DNA of 64,000 bases from CAWJMD01 sp963845675 (GCA_963845675.1 CAWJSX010000005.1:434001-498000), one strand, 5' to 3'; positions 1 to 8,514 are shown, counted from the stretch's first letter. Notes: generated by a model from the sequence alone, not told the origin. Program-made: numbers and translations.

Positions 1-111
1 GCCGACCTCGCCTCGGCGGCGGCCGACGCACAGGGGGTCAGGGCGCGACCCGACCTCGACCTGGAGGCACCGGGGGAGCATCGGGCGACGGACGACGGAG
101 GTGCCACGTGA
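1..111 (+). CDS. folK: 2-amino-4-hydroxy-6-hydroxymethyldihydropteridine diphosphokinase, C-terminal end only
   Basis: An open frame enters from the left edge and stops with TGA at 109-111. The last 36 residues include a DLASAAADAQGVRARPDLDL stretch, which resembles the C-terminus of actinobacterial FolK (pterin pyrophosphokinase of folate synthesis). The stop overlaps the GTG start of the next gene as GTGA, and in many actinobacteria DUF3180 directly follows folK. The catalytic part lies outside the window, so the call rests on the tail and the neighbour. Confidence 0.5.
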   Translation, partial: ADLASAAADAQGVRARPDLDLEAPGEHRATDDGGAT

Positions 112-564
112 CCGGTTCGCGGCCCGGGGTCCTCGCACTCCTCGCCGCTGTGGCCACGGTCGTCGGTTTCGCCGTGGTCCGGGTGTGGGAGAGCTCGGGG
201 GGCCGTTCGCTGCCGTTGCCGTTCACGGCGATCGTGGCGATGGCGGCGATCGCGGTGTCCGTGCTGGCTCTCGCCTGGCCGGTGCGCCGGTGGAACGCCG
301 GTCGTCGCGACCGTCCGCTCGACCCCCTGCGGGCCGCCAGGGCGGCGGTTCTCGCCAAGGCGGCGAGCCACTGCGGTGCGCTCGTGTCGGGCTGGTACCT
401 GGGTCAGGCGCTCGTGCTCGTCGCCGACCTCGAGATCGAGCCGCGGCGCGACCGCTTCGTGCTCGCCGTGGTGGCCGTGCTCGCGGCAGCTCGGCGTGGT
501 GGCGGCCGGGCTGGTGGCCGAGCGGTGGTGCCGGCTGCCGGACCAGCCGGACGACGAGGACTGA
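108..564 (+). CDS. DUF3180 family membrane protein (one apparent frameshift)
   Basis: Small integral membrane protein, about 151 residues if one extra base near 483-487 is removed. Transmembrane segments are visible near residues 6-25, 40-60, 88-110 and 120-140. The N-terminal part is read in one frame up to VVAVLAA; the expected tail (LGVVAAGLVAERW ... PDDED, stop 562-564) continues in the next frame. DUF3180 proteins have no established function and usually sit at the end of the folE-folP-folB-folK cluster, as here. The GTG start at 108 overlaps the folK stop, indicating translational coupling. I read the shift as a sequence error because both halves fit the family. Confidence 0.75.
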
Positions 565-593
565 ACAGCGTCGACACGCGGCCTTCCGCCGCG

Positions 594-1394
594 TCATGGG
601 GTGAACATGTGCCCAGCGGCGACCCGGTGGACCTCGGCTGCCGCAGCGGCCCGCGGGGCCTCGATGACCCACACGAAACCGGTACCCGTGACCTGCCATC
701 GATCGCGGCGTCCTGCGCCGCTGTGCACCGAGAGGCAGGTCCCCTCGTCGATGGCGACGACCAGGTCGATCCCGTCCCTGCCGGCCACGGACAGGGCACG
801 GCCCACCAGACCTCCCTGGGCGGCGTGGACGTCGACGGTGAAGTCCACCAGGGCCAGGCCCTTCTCGGTCGTGAGCTCGTCGTGGCCGCCGGACCACCGC
901 CGGCTGCAGACCTCCCGTCCGCCATCCCTCCAGCCGCCGGTCAGGGCCGTGGTGGCACTGACCATGGCACCAGCGGAGAAGCCGGCGTAGGGGACGCCTG
1001 AGGCAACTGCAGCTCTCAGATCGCCGGCTGCAGGCGCCAGTCCCTCGAGGTACACCGACGTCGGTCCGCCGGCCACGACGACTCCGTCCACGTCATCGAG
1101 TGCCGCTGGGTCGAGCTGGGAGGACGAGTCGAGCCAGACGTCGACGTAGTCGAAGCCCTCCGGCGACCAACCCTCGAGCGCCTCGACGTACAGCCGACGG
1201 AACTCGGCCGCCCTGCCGGTGTCGTCCGCCAGGACGAGCAGGAGACGCGATCTCGCCCGACCGCCCGCGTGCGCGCGAGCCTCTTCGGCGAACGGTGCGA
1301 GCGTGGGCTCCGGGCCGTTCCCGCTGACACCACCCCCGATGAGGTGGACACGAGCACGGCTGACGTCGGTGCCGGGTCCCAGGTCGCTCGACAT
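594..1394 (-). CDS. Peptidase S51 / cyanophycinase-like protein
   Basis: 266-residue protein of the type 1 glutamine-amidotransferase-like fold used by peptidase E and cyanophycinase. The nucleophile elbow GFSAGAMV lies near residue 145, after a beta-strand reading VDGVVVAGGP; S51 enzymes use this Ser with a His and Glu to cleave Asp-dipeptides or cyanophycin. The N-terminus carries a glycine-rich HLIGGGVSG strand. ATG 1394 is preceded by GAGGG at a reasonable distance. It lies 10 bases after corA on the same strand, so it may be co-transcribed. No cyanophycin synthetase is present in the window, so the substrate is unknown. Confidence 0.8.
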   Translation of the reverse strand: MSSDLGPGTDVSRARVHLIGGGVSGNGPEPTLAPFAEEARAHAGGRARSRLLLVLADDTGRAAEFRRLYVEALEGWSPEGFDYVDVWLDSSSQLDPAALDDVDGVVVAGGPTSVYLEGLAPAAGDLRAAVASGVPYAGFSAGAMVSATTALTGGWRDGGREVCSRRWSGGHDELTTEKGLALVDFTVDVHAAQGGLVGRALSVAGRDGIDLVVAIDEGTCLSVHSGAGRRDRWQVTGTGFVWVIEAPRAAAAAEVHRVAAGHMFTP

Positions 1395-1404
1395 CGCGGT
1401 GCCC

Positions 1405-2541
1405 TCAGAGCCACCCGTTGCGCTTGAAGCCGCGGTACAGCAGCACCGACGGGACGACCATCAGAGCGAGGGAGAACGGGTACCCGAAGGCCCAGCTGAG
1501 CTCGGGCATGTGCTCGAAGTTCATCCCGTAGACCCCGGCGACGAGCGTGCAGACGGCGGCGATCGCGACGTACGCGCTGATGCGCCGCATGTCCGCGTTC
1601 TGCCGCAGCGTCACCTGGGCGAGGTTCGACGACAGGGCGCTGTCCAGCAGCTCGTTCATGGTGACGACCTGCTCGTGCGCGCGGGCGACGTGGTCCTGCA
1701 CGTCCCGGAAGAACTCCGCGATCCGTGGGTCGACACCTGGGACGGTGCCGGCAGCCAGCTCGGCCATGGGGGGCTCGAGGGGCTCGACGGCGCGCCGGAA
1801 CTCCATCACCTCGCGCTTGAGGTTGTAGATCCGCTCCGTGGGCTGCGCGCTGTCGGCGGAGAAGACCTGGTTCTCGATGTCGTCGACGTCCTCCTCGAGG
1901 GCCGCGGCGGCCGGGGCGTACCCGTCGACCACGCTGTCGACGACCGCGTAGAGCACGGCCGCCGGACCGATGGCGAGCAGGTCGGGCCGCGACTCCAGGT
2001 CCGCCCGGACACCGTGCAGCGCGGCGGCGGCGCCGTGTCGCACCGTCACCACGAAGTCGGGACCGACGAAGAGCATCAGCTCGCCGGTCTCGATCAGCTC
2101 CTCGTCGTCGAGGTAGTGCACGGTCTTGAGGACGAGGAACAGCGTGTCTCCGTAGACCTCCAGCTTCGGCCGCTGGTGGGCGTGCAGGGCGTCCTCGACC
2201 GGAAGGGGGTGCAGACCGAACTCGTCGGCGACGCGCTGCAGCGACTCGCTGTCCGGCTCGTGCAGCCCGATCCAGACGAACCCGTCCTCCAGCTCTCGGG
2301 CCGACGTGAGTGCGGTCTCGAGGGGGAGCTGACCGCCCCGGCGCCTGCCCTCGCAGTACAGCGCGCAGTTGACCACCGCGTCGGCCAGGCCCCGGCCGCG
2401 GTGGAGCGCACGGCGCGGGTGCACGAGGTCGACGTCCCGGCCCTCGCGACGGCGGACGTGCCCGGGCAGCGCAGCCCCCGGCGGGCGCCGTGGCCGATCC
2501 TGTCCGGGTGGCGGATCCACCTGCCGCTCCGGTGTGCTCAT
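1405..2541 (-). CDS. corA: CorA-like magnesium/divalent cation transporter
   Basis: 378 residues. The soluble funnel domain is followed by a long helix and two C-terminal transmembrane segments; the signature YGMNF (selectivity loop) lies between TM1 (near 320-340) and TM2 (near 352-370), and the protein ends in basic residues RGFKRNGWL. This is the CorA family, which forms pentameric Mg2+ channels in the cytoplasmic membrane. The first 57 residues are Arg/Pro-rich and precede the usual beginning of the family, but ATG 2541 sits exactly 6 bases after a CACACT -10 motif, which supports this long leaderless start. Confidence 0.9.
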   Translation of the reverse strand: MSTPERQVDPPPGQDRPRRPPGAALPGHVRRREGRDVDLVHPRRALHRGRGLADAVVNCALYCEGRRRGGQLPLETALTSARELEDGFVWIGLHEPDSESLQRVADEFGLHPLPVEDALHAHQRPKLEVYGDTLFLVLKTVHYLDDEELIETGELMLFVGPDFVVTVRHGAAAALHGVRADLESRPDLLAIGPAAVLYAVVDSVVDGYAPAAAALEEDVDDIENQVFSADSAQPTERIYNLKREVMEFRRAVEPLEPPMAELAAGTVPGVDPRIAEFFRDVQDHVARAHEQVVTMNELLDSALSSNLAQVTLRQNADMRRISAYVAIAAVCTLVAGVYGMNFEHMPELSWAFGYPFSLALMVVPSVLLYRGFKRNGWL

Positions 2542-2547
2542 GGCACC

Positions 2548-2553
2548 AGTGTG
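2548..2553 (-). promoter_or_regulatory. -10 motif for leaderless corA
   Basis: CACACT on the minus strand followed by 6 bases and the ATG at 2541; transcription would begin at the start codon. Confidence 0.5.
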
Positions 2554-2819
2554 CTCCCGGGCGGTCGATCGGCCAGCGCTGTCAGCACAGGGTCCGCGTC
2601 AGCCACGTGTGCAGGGTCGCGGCCCAGCCGGTGGGCCGCGTCGGGCGAGGCCGGCGAGGCGGGCCCGCGGACGAGGTGAAGCGTCCGGTGAGCATGACTG
2701 CGCGTCGGCAGTCCCCGGGGACACCTTGAGCCGAACGGGGCAGTCGTTCCGCCGGCCTCTCACCGTCGGTGACGGCGGAGGGCACCAGTGGAGGGGATGC
2801 GCCGCGGGGTGGGTGGTGG

Positions 2820-2825
2820 CAGAGT
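2820..2825 (+). promoter_or_regulatory. -10 motif for leaderless zinc-ribbon gene
   Basis: CAGAGT, then 6 bases, then GTG at 2832. The -10 match is weaker than in most other cases here. Confidence 0.35.
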
Positions 2826-2831
2826 CTGAGC

Positions 2832-2969
2832 GTGAGCACAGCACCGAACTGCCCCCAGTGCGGACAGCCAGGCGTCCGCACCGTGCGGGTGGAGGGAACA
2901 GGCACGAGCGGCGACGAGCAGCACCCCCGCATCCTGTGGGTGTGCGAGCACGATCACCGCTTCAGCTGA
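2832..2969 (+). CDS. Small zinc-ribbon-like protein
   Basis: 45-residue protein starting with GTG. It has a CPQCG knuckle near residues 7-11 and a WVCEHDHRFS tail with one Cys and two His, which together could bind one zinc ion. I do not recognise a named family. The start was chosen because it lies 6 bases after a CAGAGT -10 motif; an upstream in-frame start at 2769 would add 21 poorly structured residues. It stands alone between corA and the opuC operon, which both run on the other strand. Confidence 0.5.
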   Translation: MSTAPNCPQCGQPGVRTVRVEGTGTSGDEQHPRILWVCEHDHRFS

Positions 2970-3002
2970 CCGCCCCCTCGCGCAGGCTGCCGACGCAGCG
3001 CC

Positions 3003-4229
3003 TCAGGGCACGTCGGCGGTCTGCTTGTGCGTGTCCCGCTCGGGCAGGGTGCGCCGCAGGGCGGCGTGCACGCTCGACGGCGTGAGCACACCGATGTACC
3101 GGTCGCCGTCGAGCACCGGCAGCCAGCCGGCGTCGTGCTGGACGATCTCGGACAGCCCGCGGCGCAGCGAGTCTCCGACGTCGACCGTGTCGTCGAACCG
3201 CCGGACGACGTCGCTGATCGTCCGGCCGCCCGCAGCGGCGAGGTGCCGGTCGGAGACCCACCCGCGCAGGTTCCCGGCTCGGTCGAGCACGACGGCGTAC
3301 GGCTGATCGGCGTCGGCGATGGCCTCGCGGCCGGCCTCGCTCCGGTCGTCCAGGAAGAGCGTCGGCGGGTGCTCGAGGTCGTCCGGCTCGATCGGGGTGA
3401 CCGCCAGACGACGCAGGCCCCGGTCCGCGCCGACGAAGTCGGCCACGAAGTCGTTGGCCGGCGCCCCGAGAACCGTTGCGGGCTCGGCGTACTGCTCGAG
3501 CCGGCCGCCAGAGCTCAGCACGGCGATCCGGTCGGCGAGGCGCACCGCCTCGTCGATGTCGTGCGTGACCAGCAGCACCGTCTTGCCGAGGTCGGCCTGG
3601 ATCTGCCGGAACTGCGCCTGCAGCCGGTCACGCGCGATGGGGTCGACGGCGCCGAACGGCTCGTCCATCAGCAGGACGGGCGGGTCCGCCGCCAGGGCGC
3701 GGGCGACGCCAACCCGCTGACGCTGGCCGCCGGAGAGCTCGTGCGGGAAACGGTTCGCGTACTGGGCGGGGTCGAGGCCGACGAGCTGCAGCAGCTCCTC
3801 GACCCGGGCCCTCGCCCGGGCCCGGTCCCACCCGACGAGGTCGGGCACGGTGCTGACGTTCGCCGCCACCGTCAGGTGGGGGAAGAGCCCGATCTGCTGG
3901 ATGACGTACCCCATCCGGCGCCGGAGCCTCACCGGGTCGGAGCGCGTGACGTCCTCGCCCTCCAGGAAGATCCGTCCGGAGGTGGGCTCGATCAACCGGT
4001 TGACCATCCGGAGGGTCGTCGACTTGCCGCAGCCGGAGGGTCCTACGAGTGCCACGAGCTCGCCGCGCTGCACGTCGAGGTCGAGGGAGCCGACGGCGAC
4101 CGTGCCGTCGGGGTACTTCTTGCCGACGCCGTCGAGACGGATCATCGGCGTCGCGGTAGCGTCGCCGTCGTGACCGCCCTTCTCGGCAGCATCGGCGCTG
4201 GGCTGGCTCTCGTCCAGGGCGGGACTCAT
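3003..4229 (-). CDS. opuCA: Glycine betaine/choline ABC transporter ATP-binding protein (OpuCA/ProV type)
   Basis: ATPase of a compatible-solute importer, about 408 residues. Walker A GPSGCGKST, the ABC signature LSGGQRQRVGVARAL, Walker B LLMDEPFGAVDP and the H-loop VTHDIDEA are all intact. The C-terminal third holds a pair of CBS-type repeats (RGWVSD ... and YIGVLTPSS), the part that senses ionic strength or c-di-AMP in relatives. ATG 4229 is favoured because GACGCT lies 6 bases upstream; ATG 4145 (MIRLDGV) is the more usual family start. It is divergent from its two permease genes, sharing a regulatory region of less than 100 bases. Confidence 0.92.
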   Translation of the reverse strand: MSPALDESQPSADAAEKGGHDGDATATPMIRLDGVGKKYPDGTVAVGSLDLDVQRGELVALVGPSGCGKSTTLRMVNRLIEPTSGRIFLEGEDVTRSDPVRLRRRMGYVIQQIGLFPHLTVAANVSTVPDLVGWDRARARARVEELLQLVGLDPAQYANRFPHELSGGQRQRVGVARALAADPPVLLMDEPFGAVDPIARDRLQAQFRQIQADLGKTVLLVTHDIDEAVRLADRIAVLSSGGRLEQYAEPATVLGAPANDFVADFVGADRGLRRLAVTPIEPDDLEHPPTLFLDDRSEAGREAIADADQPYAVVLDRAGNLRGWVSDRHLAAAGGRTISDVVRRFDDTVDVGDSLRRGLSEIVQHDAGWLPVLDGDRYIGVLTPSSVHAALRRTLPERDTHKQTADVP

Positions 4230-4235
4230 GCGGCA

Positions 4236-4241
4236 AGCGTC
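4236..4241 (-). promoter_or_regulatory. -10 motif for leaderless opuCA
   Basis: GACGCT on the minus strand, 6 bases before ATG 4229. Confidence 0.4.
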
Positions 4242-4256
4242 TCCGACAACTGCCTG

Positions 4257-4910
4257 GTGCGCAACGAGTGGGTCTGTCCCGCCTACGTGACCTCCCGCCA
4301 GGACGAGATCCTCGCGGCCATCGGCGAACACGTCCTCATCACGGTGCTGAGCGTCGGCCTGGGGCTCCTCGTGGCCTTCCCGCTCGCGCTGCTGGCCCGC
4401 CGGCGCCGGTCGCTGAGGAACGCCGTCCTCGGCGCCTCGACGATCGTCTACACGATCCCGAGCCTGGCGCTGCTGTCCGTGCTCCTGCCGTTCGGCGGGC
4501 TCAGCCTCATGACGGTCGTGGTCGCCCTGGCCCTGTACTCGTTGACCATCCTGGTCCGGAACATCGTGGCCGGCCTGGACGCCGTGCCCGAGGACGTCGT
4601 CGACGCCGCGACCGGCATGGGCTTCGCGAGCCGGCGCCTGCTGTGGCGCGTCCAGGTGCCGCTGGCGCTGCCGGCGGTGTTCGCCGGGCTGCGGGTGGCG
4701 ACGGTCTCGACCATCGCCCTGACCACGATCGGCTTCCTCGTCGGCTTCGGCGGCCTCGGGAACCTCATCAACGACGGGCTCACCAGCAACTTCCGGCCGC
4801 AGGTCCTCCTCGCTGCCGTCCTCTGCGTCGTGCTGGCGATCACGGCGGACCTGCTCCTCCTGGCACTCCAGAGGGGTCTCACGCCGTGGACCCGAGGGGC
4901 CCGGGCGTGA
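4257..4910 (+). CDS. opuCB: Glycine betaine ABC transporter permease 1
   Basis: About 217 residues with five to six transmembrane helices of the BPD_transp_1 fold. The EAA-type coupling loop VDAATGMGFASRRLLWRVQVPLALP is present near residues 115-140 and would contact the ATPase. The GTG at 4257 (VRNEWVCPAYV) is my best start; an ACAACT hexamer ends 5 bases before it, so it may also be leaderless. It overlaps the second permease by GTGA, so the two are translationally coupled. Two different permeases plus an OpuAC-like lipoprotein is the OpuC arrangement. Confidence 0.88.
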   Translation: MRNEWVCPAYVTSRQDEILAAIGEHVLITVLSVGLGLLVAFPLALLARRRRSLRNAVLGASTIVYTIPSLALLSVLLPFGGLSLMTVVVALALYSLTILVRNIVAGLDAVPEDVVDAATGMGFASRRLLWRVQVPLALPAVFAGLRVATVSTIALTTIGFLVGFGGLGNLINDGLTSNFRPQVLLAAVLCVVLAITADLLLLALQRGLTPWTRGARA

Positions 4911-5638
4911 ACGGCCCGCTGGGCGAGGTGATCGCCTACCTGACCGACCCCGAGAGCTGGGCCGGGACCAGCGGTCTGCTGAACCGCCTCGTCGAGCACG
5001 TGGTGATCTCCGGCCTGGCGCTGGTCGCCGCGTTCCTGGTCGCCGTACCGCTGGCAGTCTGGCTCGGACACATCGGACGGGGTGGCGTGATCGCGGTCAA
5101 CGCCGGCAACGCGGCCCGTGCCGTGCCGACGTTCGCGTTGCTCGTGCTCTTCGTGATGCTGCCGGACCCGTTGGGCGCCAACACGTTCTCGTTCGTGCTG
5201 GCGCTCGGTCTGTTCGCCCTGCCGCCTCTGCTCACCAACACCTACGTCGGCATGCGCGAGGTGGACGGCGACGTCGTCGACGCGGCCCGCGGCGTCGGGA
5301 TGAGTGGGTGGCAGGTCGTCAAGCGCATCGAGCTGCCGCTGGCCGTCCCGTTGATCGCGACGGGGGTACGCCTGGCGGCAGTGCAGGTCGTCGCGACCGC
5401 GACCGTACTCGGGCTGGTGGGCGGCGGTGCGATCGGCCGCGTGATCGCCGCGGGCTTCGCCGGCCAGAACCAGGGGCAGATCATCGGGTCGGCCCTCGTG
5501 GTGACGCTGCTCGCGCTCGGGACCGAGGGCGTCTTCGAGCTGGTCGAGCGCAGGCTCTCGCGGCGAGCCCGGCCGGCGTCGCGCGCCGACGGTGACGTCG
5601 AGGTGCCCGAGGAGGAGCTCGCCCTGGCGAGCCGGTGA
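4907..5638 (+). CDS. opuCD: Glycine betaine ABC transporter permease 2
   Basis: 243 residues, six predicted transmembrane helices and a coupling loop DVVDAARGVGMSGWQVVKRI near residue 125. The GTG start at 4907 overlaps the stop of the first permease. An acidic cytoplasmic tail (VPEEELALASR) follows the last helix. It would pair with the preceding permease to form the channel of the OpuC-type importer. The binding protein gene follows after a 205-base regulatory gap. Confidence 0.88.
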   Translation: MNGPLGEVIAYLTDPESWAGTSGLLNRLVEHVVISGLALVAAFLVAVPLAVWLGHIGRGGVIAVNAGNAARAVPTFALLVLFVMLPDPLGANTFSFVLALGLFALPPLLTNTYVGMREVDGDVVDAARGVGMSGWQVVKRIELPLAVPLIATGVRLAAVQVVATATVLGLVGGGAIGRVIAAGFAGQNQGQIIGSALVVTLLALGTEGVFELVERRLSRRARPASRADGDVEVPEEELALASR

Positions 5639-5642
5639 CCCT

Positions 5643-5665
5643 CCGCGGGACAAGTGTGCCCGCGG
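5643..5665 (+). terminator. Hairpin after the permease genes
   Basis: CCGCGGG (5643-5649) pairs perfectly with CCCGCGG (5659-5665) around a 9-base loop, five bases after the opuCD stop. There is no T-tract, so it may terminate weakly or act as an attenuator separating the permeases from the binding protein gene. Confidence 0.4.
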
Positions 5666-5670
5666 TGTAC

Positions 5671-5689
5671 CGTCCGATCGGATCGGACG
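5671..5689. promoter_or_regulatory. Perfect 19-bp inverted repeat, candidate operator of the binding-protein gene
   Basis: CGTCCGATC, central G, GATCGGACG: 9-bp arms with a one-base centre. It lies about 155 bases upstream of the substrate-binding protein. A second weaker dyad, CGAGATC ... GATCTCG, lies about 50 bases further on. The perfect symmetry suggests a homodimeric regulator, perhaps responding to osmotic stress; the regulator is unknown. Confidence 0.4.
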
Positions 5690-5843
5690 CCCGGGTACGT
5701 CCGTGACGAGATCGTGACGTGGGGACCCGTGATCTCGGGATGACGTCGTCGCCCCGTCGTTGTTGACTTCGGGGATGCGGGCGGTCTCGCCCGCCGGACA
5801 CGCGCGGCCATCGTGCCGCGGGACACAGAAGGCGGTAGCCACC

Positions 5844-6827
5844 ATGCGCCCCCTGAACACGACCCGAACCCTGCTGCGCCGCGCCCTGCTGCCGGCACTG
5901 CTCGTTCCCGTGCTCGCCCTGTCCGCCTGCGGCGGCGGGGACGCGTTCGAGGAGGACGGTGGTGGCGCGACGGAGACCGACGCCGCCGGTTCGGCCGGCG
6001 ATATCGTCGTCGGTGGTGCCCAGTTCACCGAGATGGCGATCATGCAGGAGATCTACAAGCTGCTCCTCGAGGACGCCGGCTACACCGTCGAGGTGAAGAC
6101 CGCCGGTCAGCGCGAGATCTACATCAAGTCGCTGGAGAGCGGCGAGATCGACGTGGTGCCCGACTACGCGGCCACGACGGCCGAGTACCTCAACCGCGAG
6201 GCGAACGGCCCGGACGCCCCCGCCATCGCGACGAGCGACGCCGCGGAGACGGTCGAGGCCATGAGGCCTCTCGCAGAGGCAAGGGGCCTGACGGTCCTGG
6301 AGCCCTCGGAGGCGCTGGACGCCAACGGCTTCTACGTGACCAAGGACTTCGCCGAAGAGAACTCCCTCACGACGCTCTCCGACCTGGCGGCCCTCGGCCA
6401 GCCGCTGACCCTGGCCGCCGGAGACGAGTGCCTCGAGCGCCCGTTCTGCGCCCTCGGCCTGGAGGACACCTACGGCCTCGACATCGCCGGCGTCACCGGC
6501 GACGAGTTCGGCAGCGCCACCGGCAAGCAGAAGGTCGTGGACGGCGACGCCCAGATCGGGCTGACCGGAACCACCGACGGCACGCTGGAGGGTCTCGGCC
6601 TGGTCGTGCTCGAGGACGACATGAACCTGCAGGCGGCCGACAACCTGGTGCCGATCGTCAACACCGAGGACGCCTCGGACGAGAAGGTCGCAGAGACCCT
6701 CAACCAGCTGGCGTCCGTCCTCACGACCGAGGACCTGACCGAGCTGAACGCGAAGGTCGACGGCGAGCGCCAGAAGCCCGCCGACGTGGCCAAGGAGTAC
6801 CTGGAGTCCAAGGACCTGATCGGCTGA
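5844..6827 (+). CDS. opuCC: Glycine betaine/choline ABC transporter substrate-binding lipoprotein (OpuAC family)
   Basis: 327 residues. A signal peptide with lipobox LALSAC (Cys near residue 28) shows that it is lipid-anchored outside the membrane. The mature part begins IVVGGAQFTEMAIMQEIYK and contains VVPDYAATTAEYL, typical of OpuAC domains that bind quaternary amines. ATG 5844 follows an AAGGCGG ribosome-binding site. It completes the importer encoded upstream and is followed by a strong terminator. The compact Gly/Asp/Glu-rich linker after the lipobox is usual for actinobacterial lipoproteins. Confidence 0.9.
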   Translation: MRPLNTTRTLLRRALLPALLVPVLALSACGGGDAFEEDGGGATETDAAGSAGDIVVGGAQFTEMAIMQEIYKLLLEDAGYTVEVKTAGQREIYIKSLESGEIDVVPDYAATTAEYLNREANGPDAPAIATSDAAETVEAMRPLAEARGLTVLEPSEALDANGFYVTKDFAEENSLTTLSDLAALGQPLTLAAGDECLERPFCALGLEDTYGLDIAGVTGDEFGSATGKQKVVDGDAQIGLTGTTDGTLEGLGLVVLEDDMNLQAADNLVPIVNTEDASDEKVAETLNQLASVLTTEDLTELNAKVDGERQKPADVAKEYLESKDLIG

Positions 6828-6848
6828 CCCCCACCCGGGCCTGACGCG

Positions 6849-6886
6849 CACCGCCCTCCTGCCTCAACGTCGGCAGGAGGGCGGTG
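6849..6886. terminator. Strong bidirectional terminator
   Basis: A perfect 15-bp stem, CACCGCCCTCCTGCC (6849-6863) with its complement (6872-6886) around an 8-base loop. It lies between the convergent opuCC and DUF1684 genes and can serve both. Confidence 0.8.
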
Positions 6887-6898
6887 CCGTGTCCGGCG

Positions 6899-7555
6899 TC
6901 AGTGCGCCCAGGGTCCCGTGTACAGCTCGCCGACCGGGACGTCGCCCTCGAGCCGGTTGCCCGGGGGAGCGAGCGGGCACGCCCAGTCCGGGTCGTAGGC
7001 GCACGACGGGTGGTAGGCGAAGTTGAGGTCGAACACCAGCGTGCGGGGCGCGCCGTCCTCGGGGTGCTGGTCGGGTCCGAGGTCGGCCCCCTTGGTCGTG
7101 TCGAGCACGTAGCGGCCGCCGCCGTAGCCCGAGCGACCGCTGGTCCCGTCCCGCAGGGGGACGAAGACCCCGCCGCCGTAGCCTCCGTGCCACCAGACGT
7201 CGAGCGAGCCCAGCCCGGCCAGCTGGAGGCGCCCGACCCGGTCGAACGGGACGGTCCCGTCCGTGCCCGTCGACACCTCGATGTGCTCCGTCTCGGCGGG
7301 CCGGACCTCGACGACGAAGCGGAACGAGGGGTCGTAGGGCGCCACCTCGATGCGCGTCCCGGGCCCACGCTGCCCGGCCGGCACCGGCGACACCGGATGG
7401 GTGGCCAGCAGCCGTTCGCGCTCTCGGACCCACCGGGCGTGGCCGGTGGCCGGGTCCGTCTCGGCGCGCACCGCCCGGTACAGACCGGCCACTCGCCGGC
7501 GGAAGTCCAGGACCTGGAGGGTGGAGGTCAGCGGGTCGGACGCGTCGTCGTGCAC
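6899..7555 (-). CDS. DUF1684 family protein
   Basis: 218 residues. The family hallmarks are visible: RRVAGLYRAVR near the start, FRFVVEVRPAE, and the C-terminal LDTTKGAD ... LVFDLNFAYHPSCAYDPDWACPLAP block, with two Cys and a conserved NFAYHPSCAY. Function is not known; the fold is predicted beta-rich and cytosolic, as there is no signal peptide. The GTG start at 7555 lies 6 bases after GACGCT. It is convergent with opuCC and divergent from the next gene. Confidence 0.85.
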   Translation of the reverse strand: MHDDASDPLTSTLQVLDFRRRVAGLYRAVRAETDPATGHARWVRERERLLATHPVSPVPAGQRGPGTRIEVAPYDPSFRFVVEVRPAETEHIEVSTGTDGTVPFDRVGRLQLAGLGSLDVWWHGGYGGGVFVPLRDGTSGRSGYGGGRYVLDTTKGADLGPDQHPEDGAPRTLVFDLNFAYHPSCAYDPDWACPLAPPGNRLEGDVPVGELYTGPWAH

Positions 7556-7561
7556 CCGCCC

Positions 7562-7567
7562 AGCGTC
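7562..7567 (-). promoter_or_regulatory. -10 motif for leaderless DUF1684 gene
   Basis: GACGCT on the minus strand, 6 bases before GTG 7555. Confidence 0.4.
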
Positions 7568-7628
7568 GCACGCCCAGGAACATCGCCCTCACCGGTGCGT
7601 CCTCCACGATTTCGGCCCAGCTCACGCT

Positions 7629-7634
7629 TACGCT
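7629..7634 (+). promoter_or_regulatory. -10 motif for leaderless Ala/Pro-rich gene
   Basis: TACGCT, then 6 bases, then GTG at 7641. Confidence 0.55.
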
Positions 7635-7640
7635 CACGTG

Positions 7641-8448
7641 GTGAGCTCGACTTCCCCCCTCGCGGCCCATCGCTCGTCCCCTACGCGGCGCGCTAGCTCG
7701 CGCCGATCCTCGCTCCTGCTCTGCGCCCCGCTCGCTGCTGTCGGCGTCGGCATCGCCTCCGCAGGTGCCGTGCTCGACCAGGCCGTCCTCGGCCTCGCCG
7801 GCGCGACCGTGGCGGCAGTGCCGTCCCTGTGGCTCGCGCTGCGTCCGGGTCGGAGCACGCGCACCGACTTCCCGTCCACCCTGGAGTGGCTCGACGAGGA
7901 CGCGCCTGCGGCCCCTGCCGTGACCGCCCCCGTCGCGACGCCCCCGGCCGTCGAGGACGCGCCGGTCGCGTCCCCGGTCGCCACCGCGCCCGCCGCGTGG
8001 CCCTCCTCGGTGACGCCGTACCAGCCGGCGATCCTGGCCGCGCCCGTCCGCGCCGCCCTCACCGCCTCCTCGACGCCGGTCGTCTCCGAGGCACGCCGTC
8101 GACGAGGTCGTGGCAGCCCCGGTCGAGGCGGCTGCGGTGGTCGACGAGGAGGCTGTCGCCGAGCCGCGCCGCTTCGCCTCCGCCGCCGCGCAGCCCCCGG
8201 CGACGCCGTCCGCCGCCCCCGCAGCGAAGCCCGCCGCCGCGGCGGTCGCCACCGCTCCGATCGACCTGCGGGACCCGCGCGTCGACACCGCCGAGCTGCA
8301 GCGCATCTGGGACCTCGGCGAAGCACCCAGCGCCGGTCCTGTCCCGAGTCGCCGCGGTCGCCACGCCGCCACCGCCCCCGTCGACGCGAAGCCGGTGCGC
8401 ACCCCGCGCGCCGACAGCCCGCGTCGCCGCGCCCGTCACCGCGCCTGA
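7641..8448 (+). CDS. Ala/Pro-rich membrane protein of unknown function (one apparent frameshift)
   Basis: About 268 residues if one extra base near 8095 is removed. Two hydrophobic segments near residues 22-42 and 46-66 are followed by a long Ala/Pro/Val-rich region with repeated PVA and APA units, and a more conserved-looking tail (IDLRDPRVDTAELQRIWDLG) before a basic Arg-rich end. I do not recognise the family. The low-complexity middle is probably an extended linker. The start is supported by a TACGCT -10 motif 6 bases upstream. Convergent with the NuoD-like gene. Confidence 0.6.
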
Positions 8449-8456
8449 GGCGTCCT

Positions 8457-8471
8457 GCCCGTCCTTCGGGC
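8457..8471. terminator. Short hairpin between convergent genes
   Basis: GCCCG ... CGGGC with a 5-base loop between the Ala/Pro-rich gene and the NuoD-like gene; a weak candidate without a T-tract. Confidence 0.3.
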
Positions 8472-8514
8472 GCCGTTCCCGGGAGGGAGCACGTGGTCGG
8501 GCCGCTGCGGCCGT

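Noticed and set aside
3027..4100. Long plus-strand open frame antisense to opuCA
   Set aside because: It is a shadow of the ATPase gene; only the part after 4257 encodes a transmembrane permease.
7900..8250. Ala/Pro repeats as a minisatellite
   Set aside because: No constant unit length; it encodes a flexible linker in the membrane protein.
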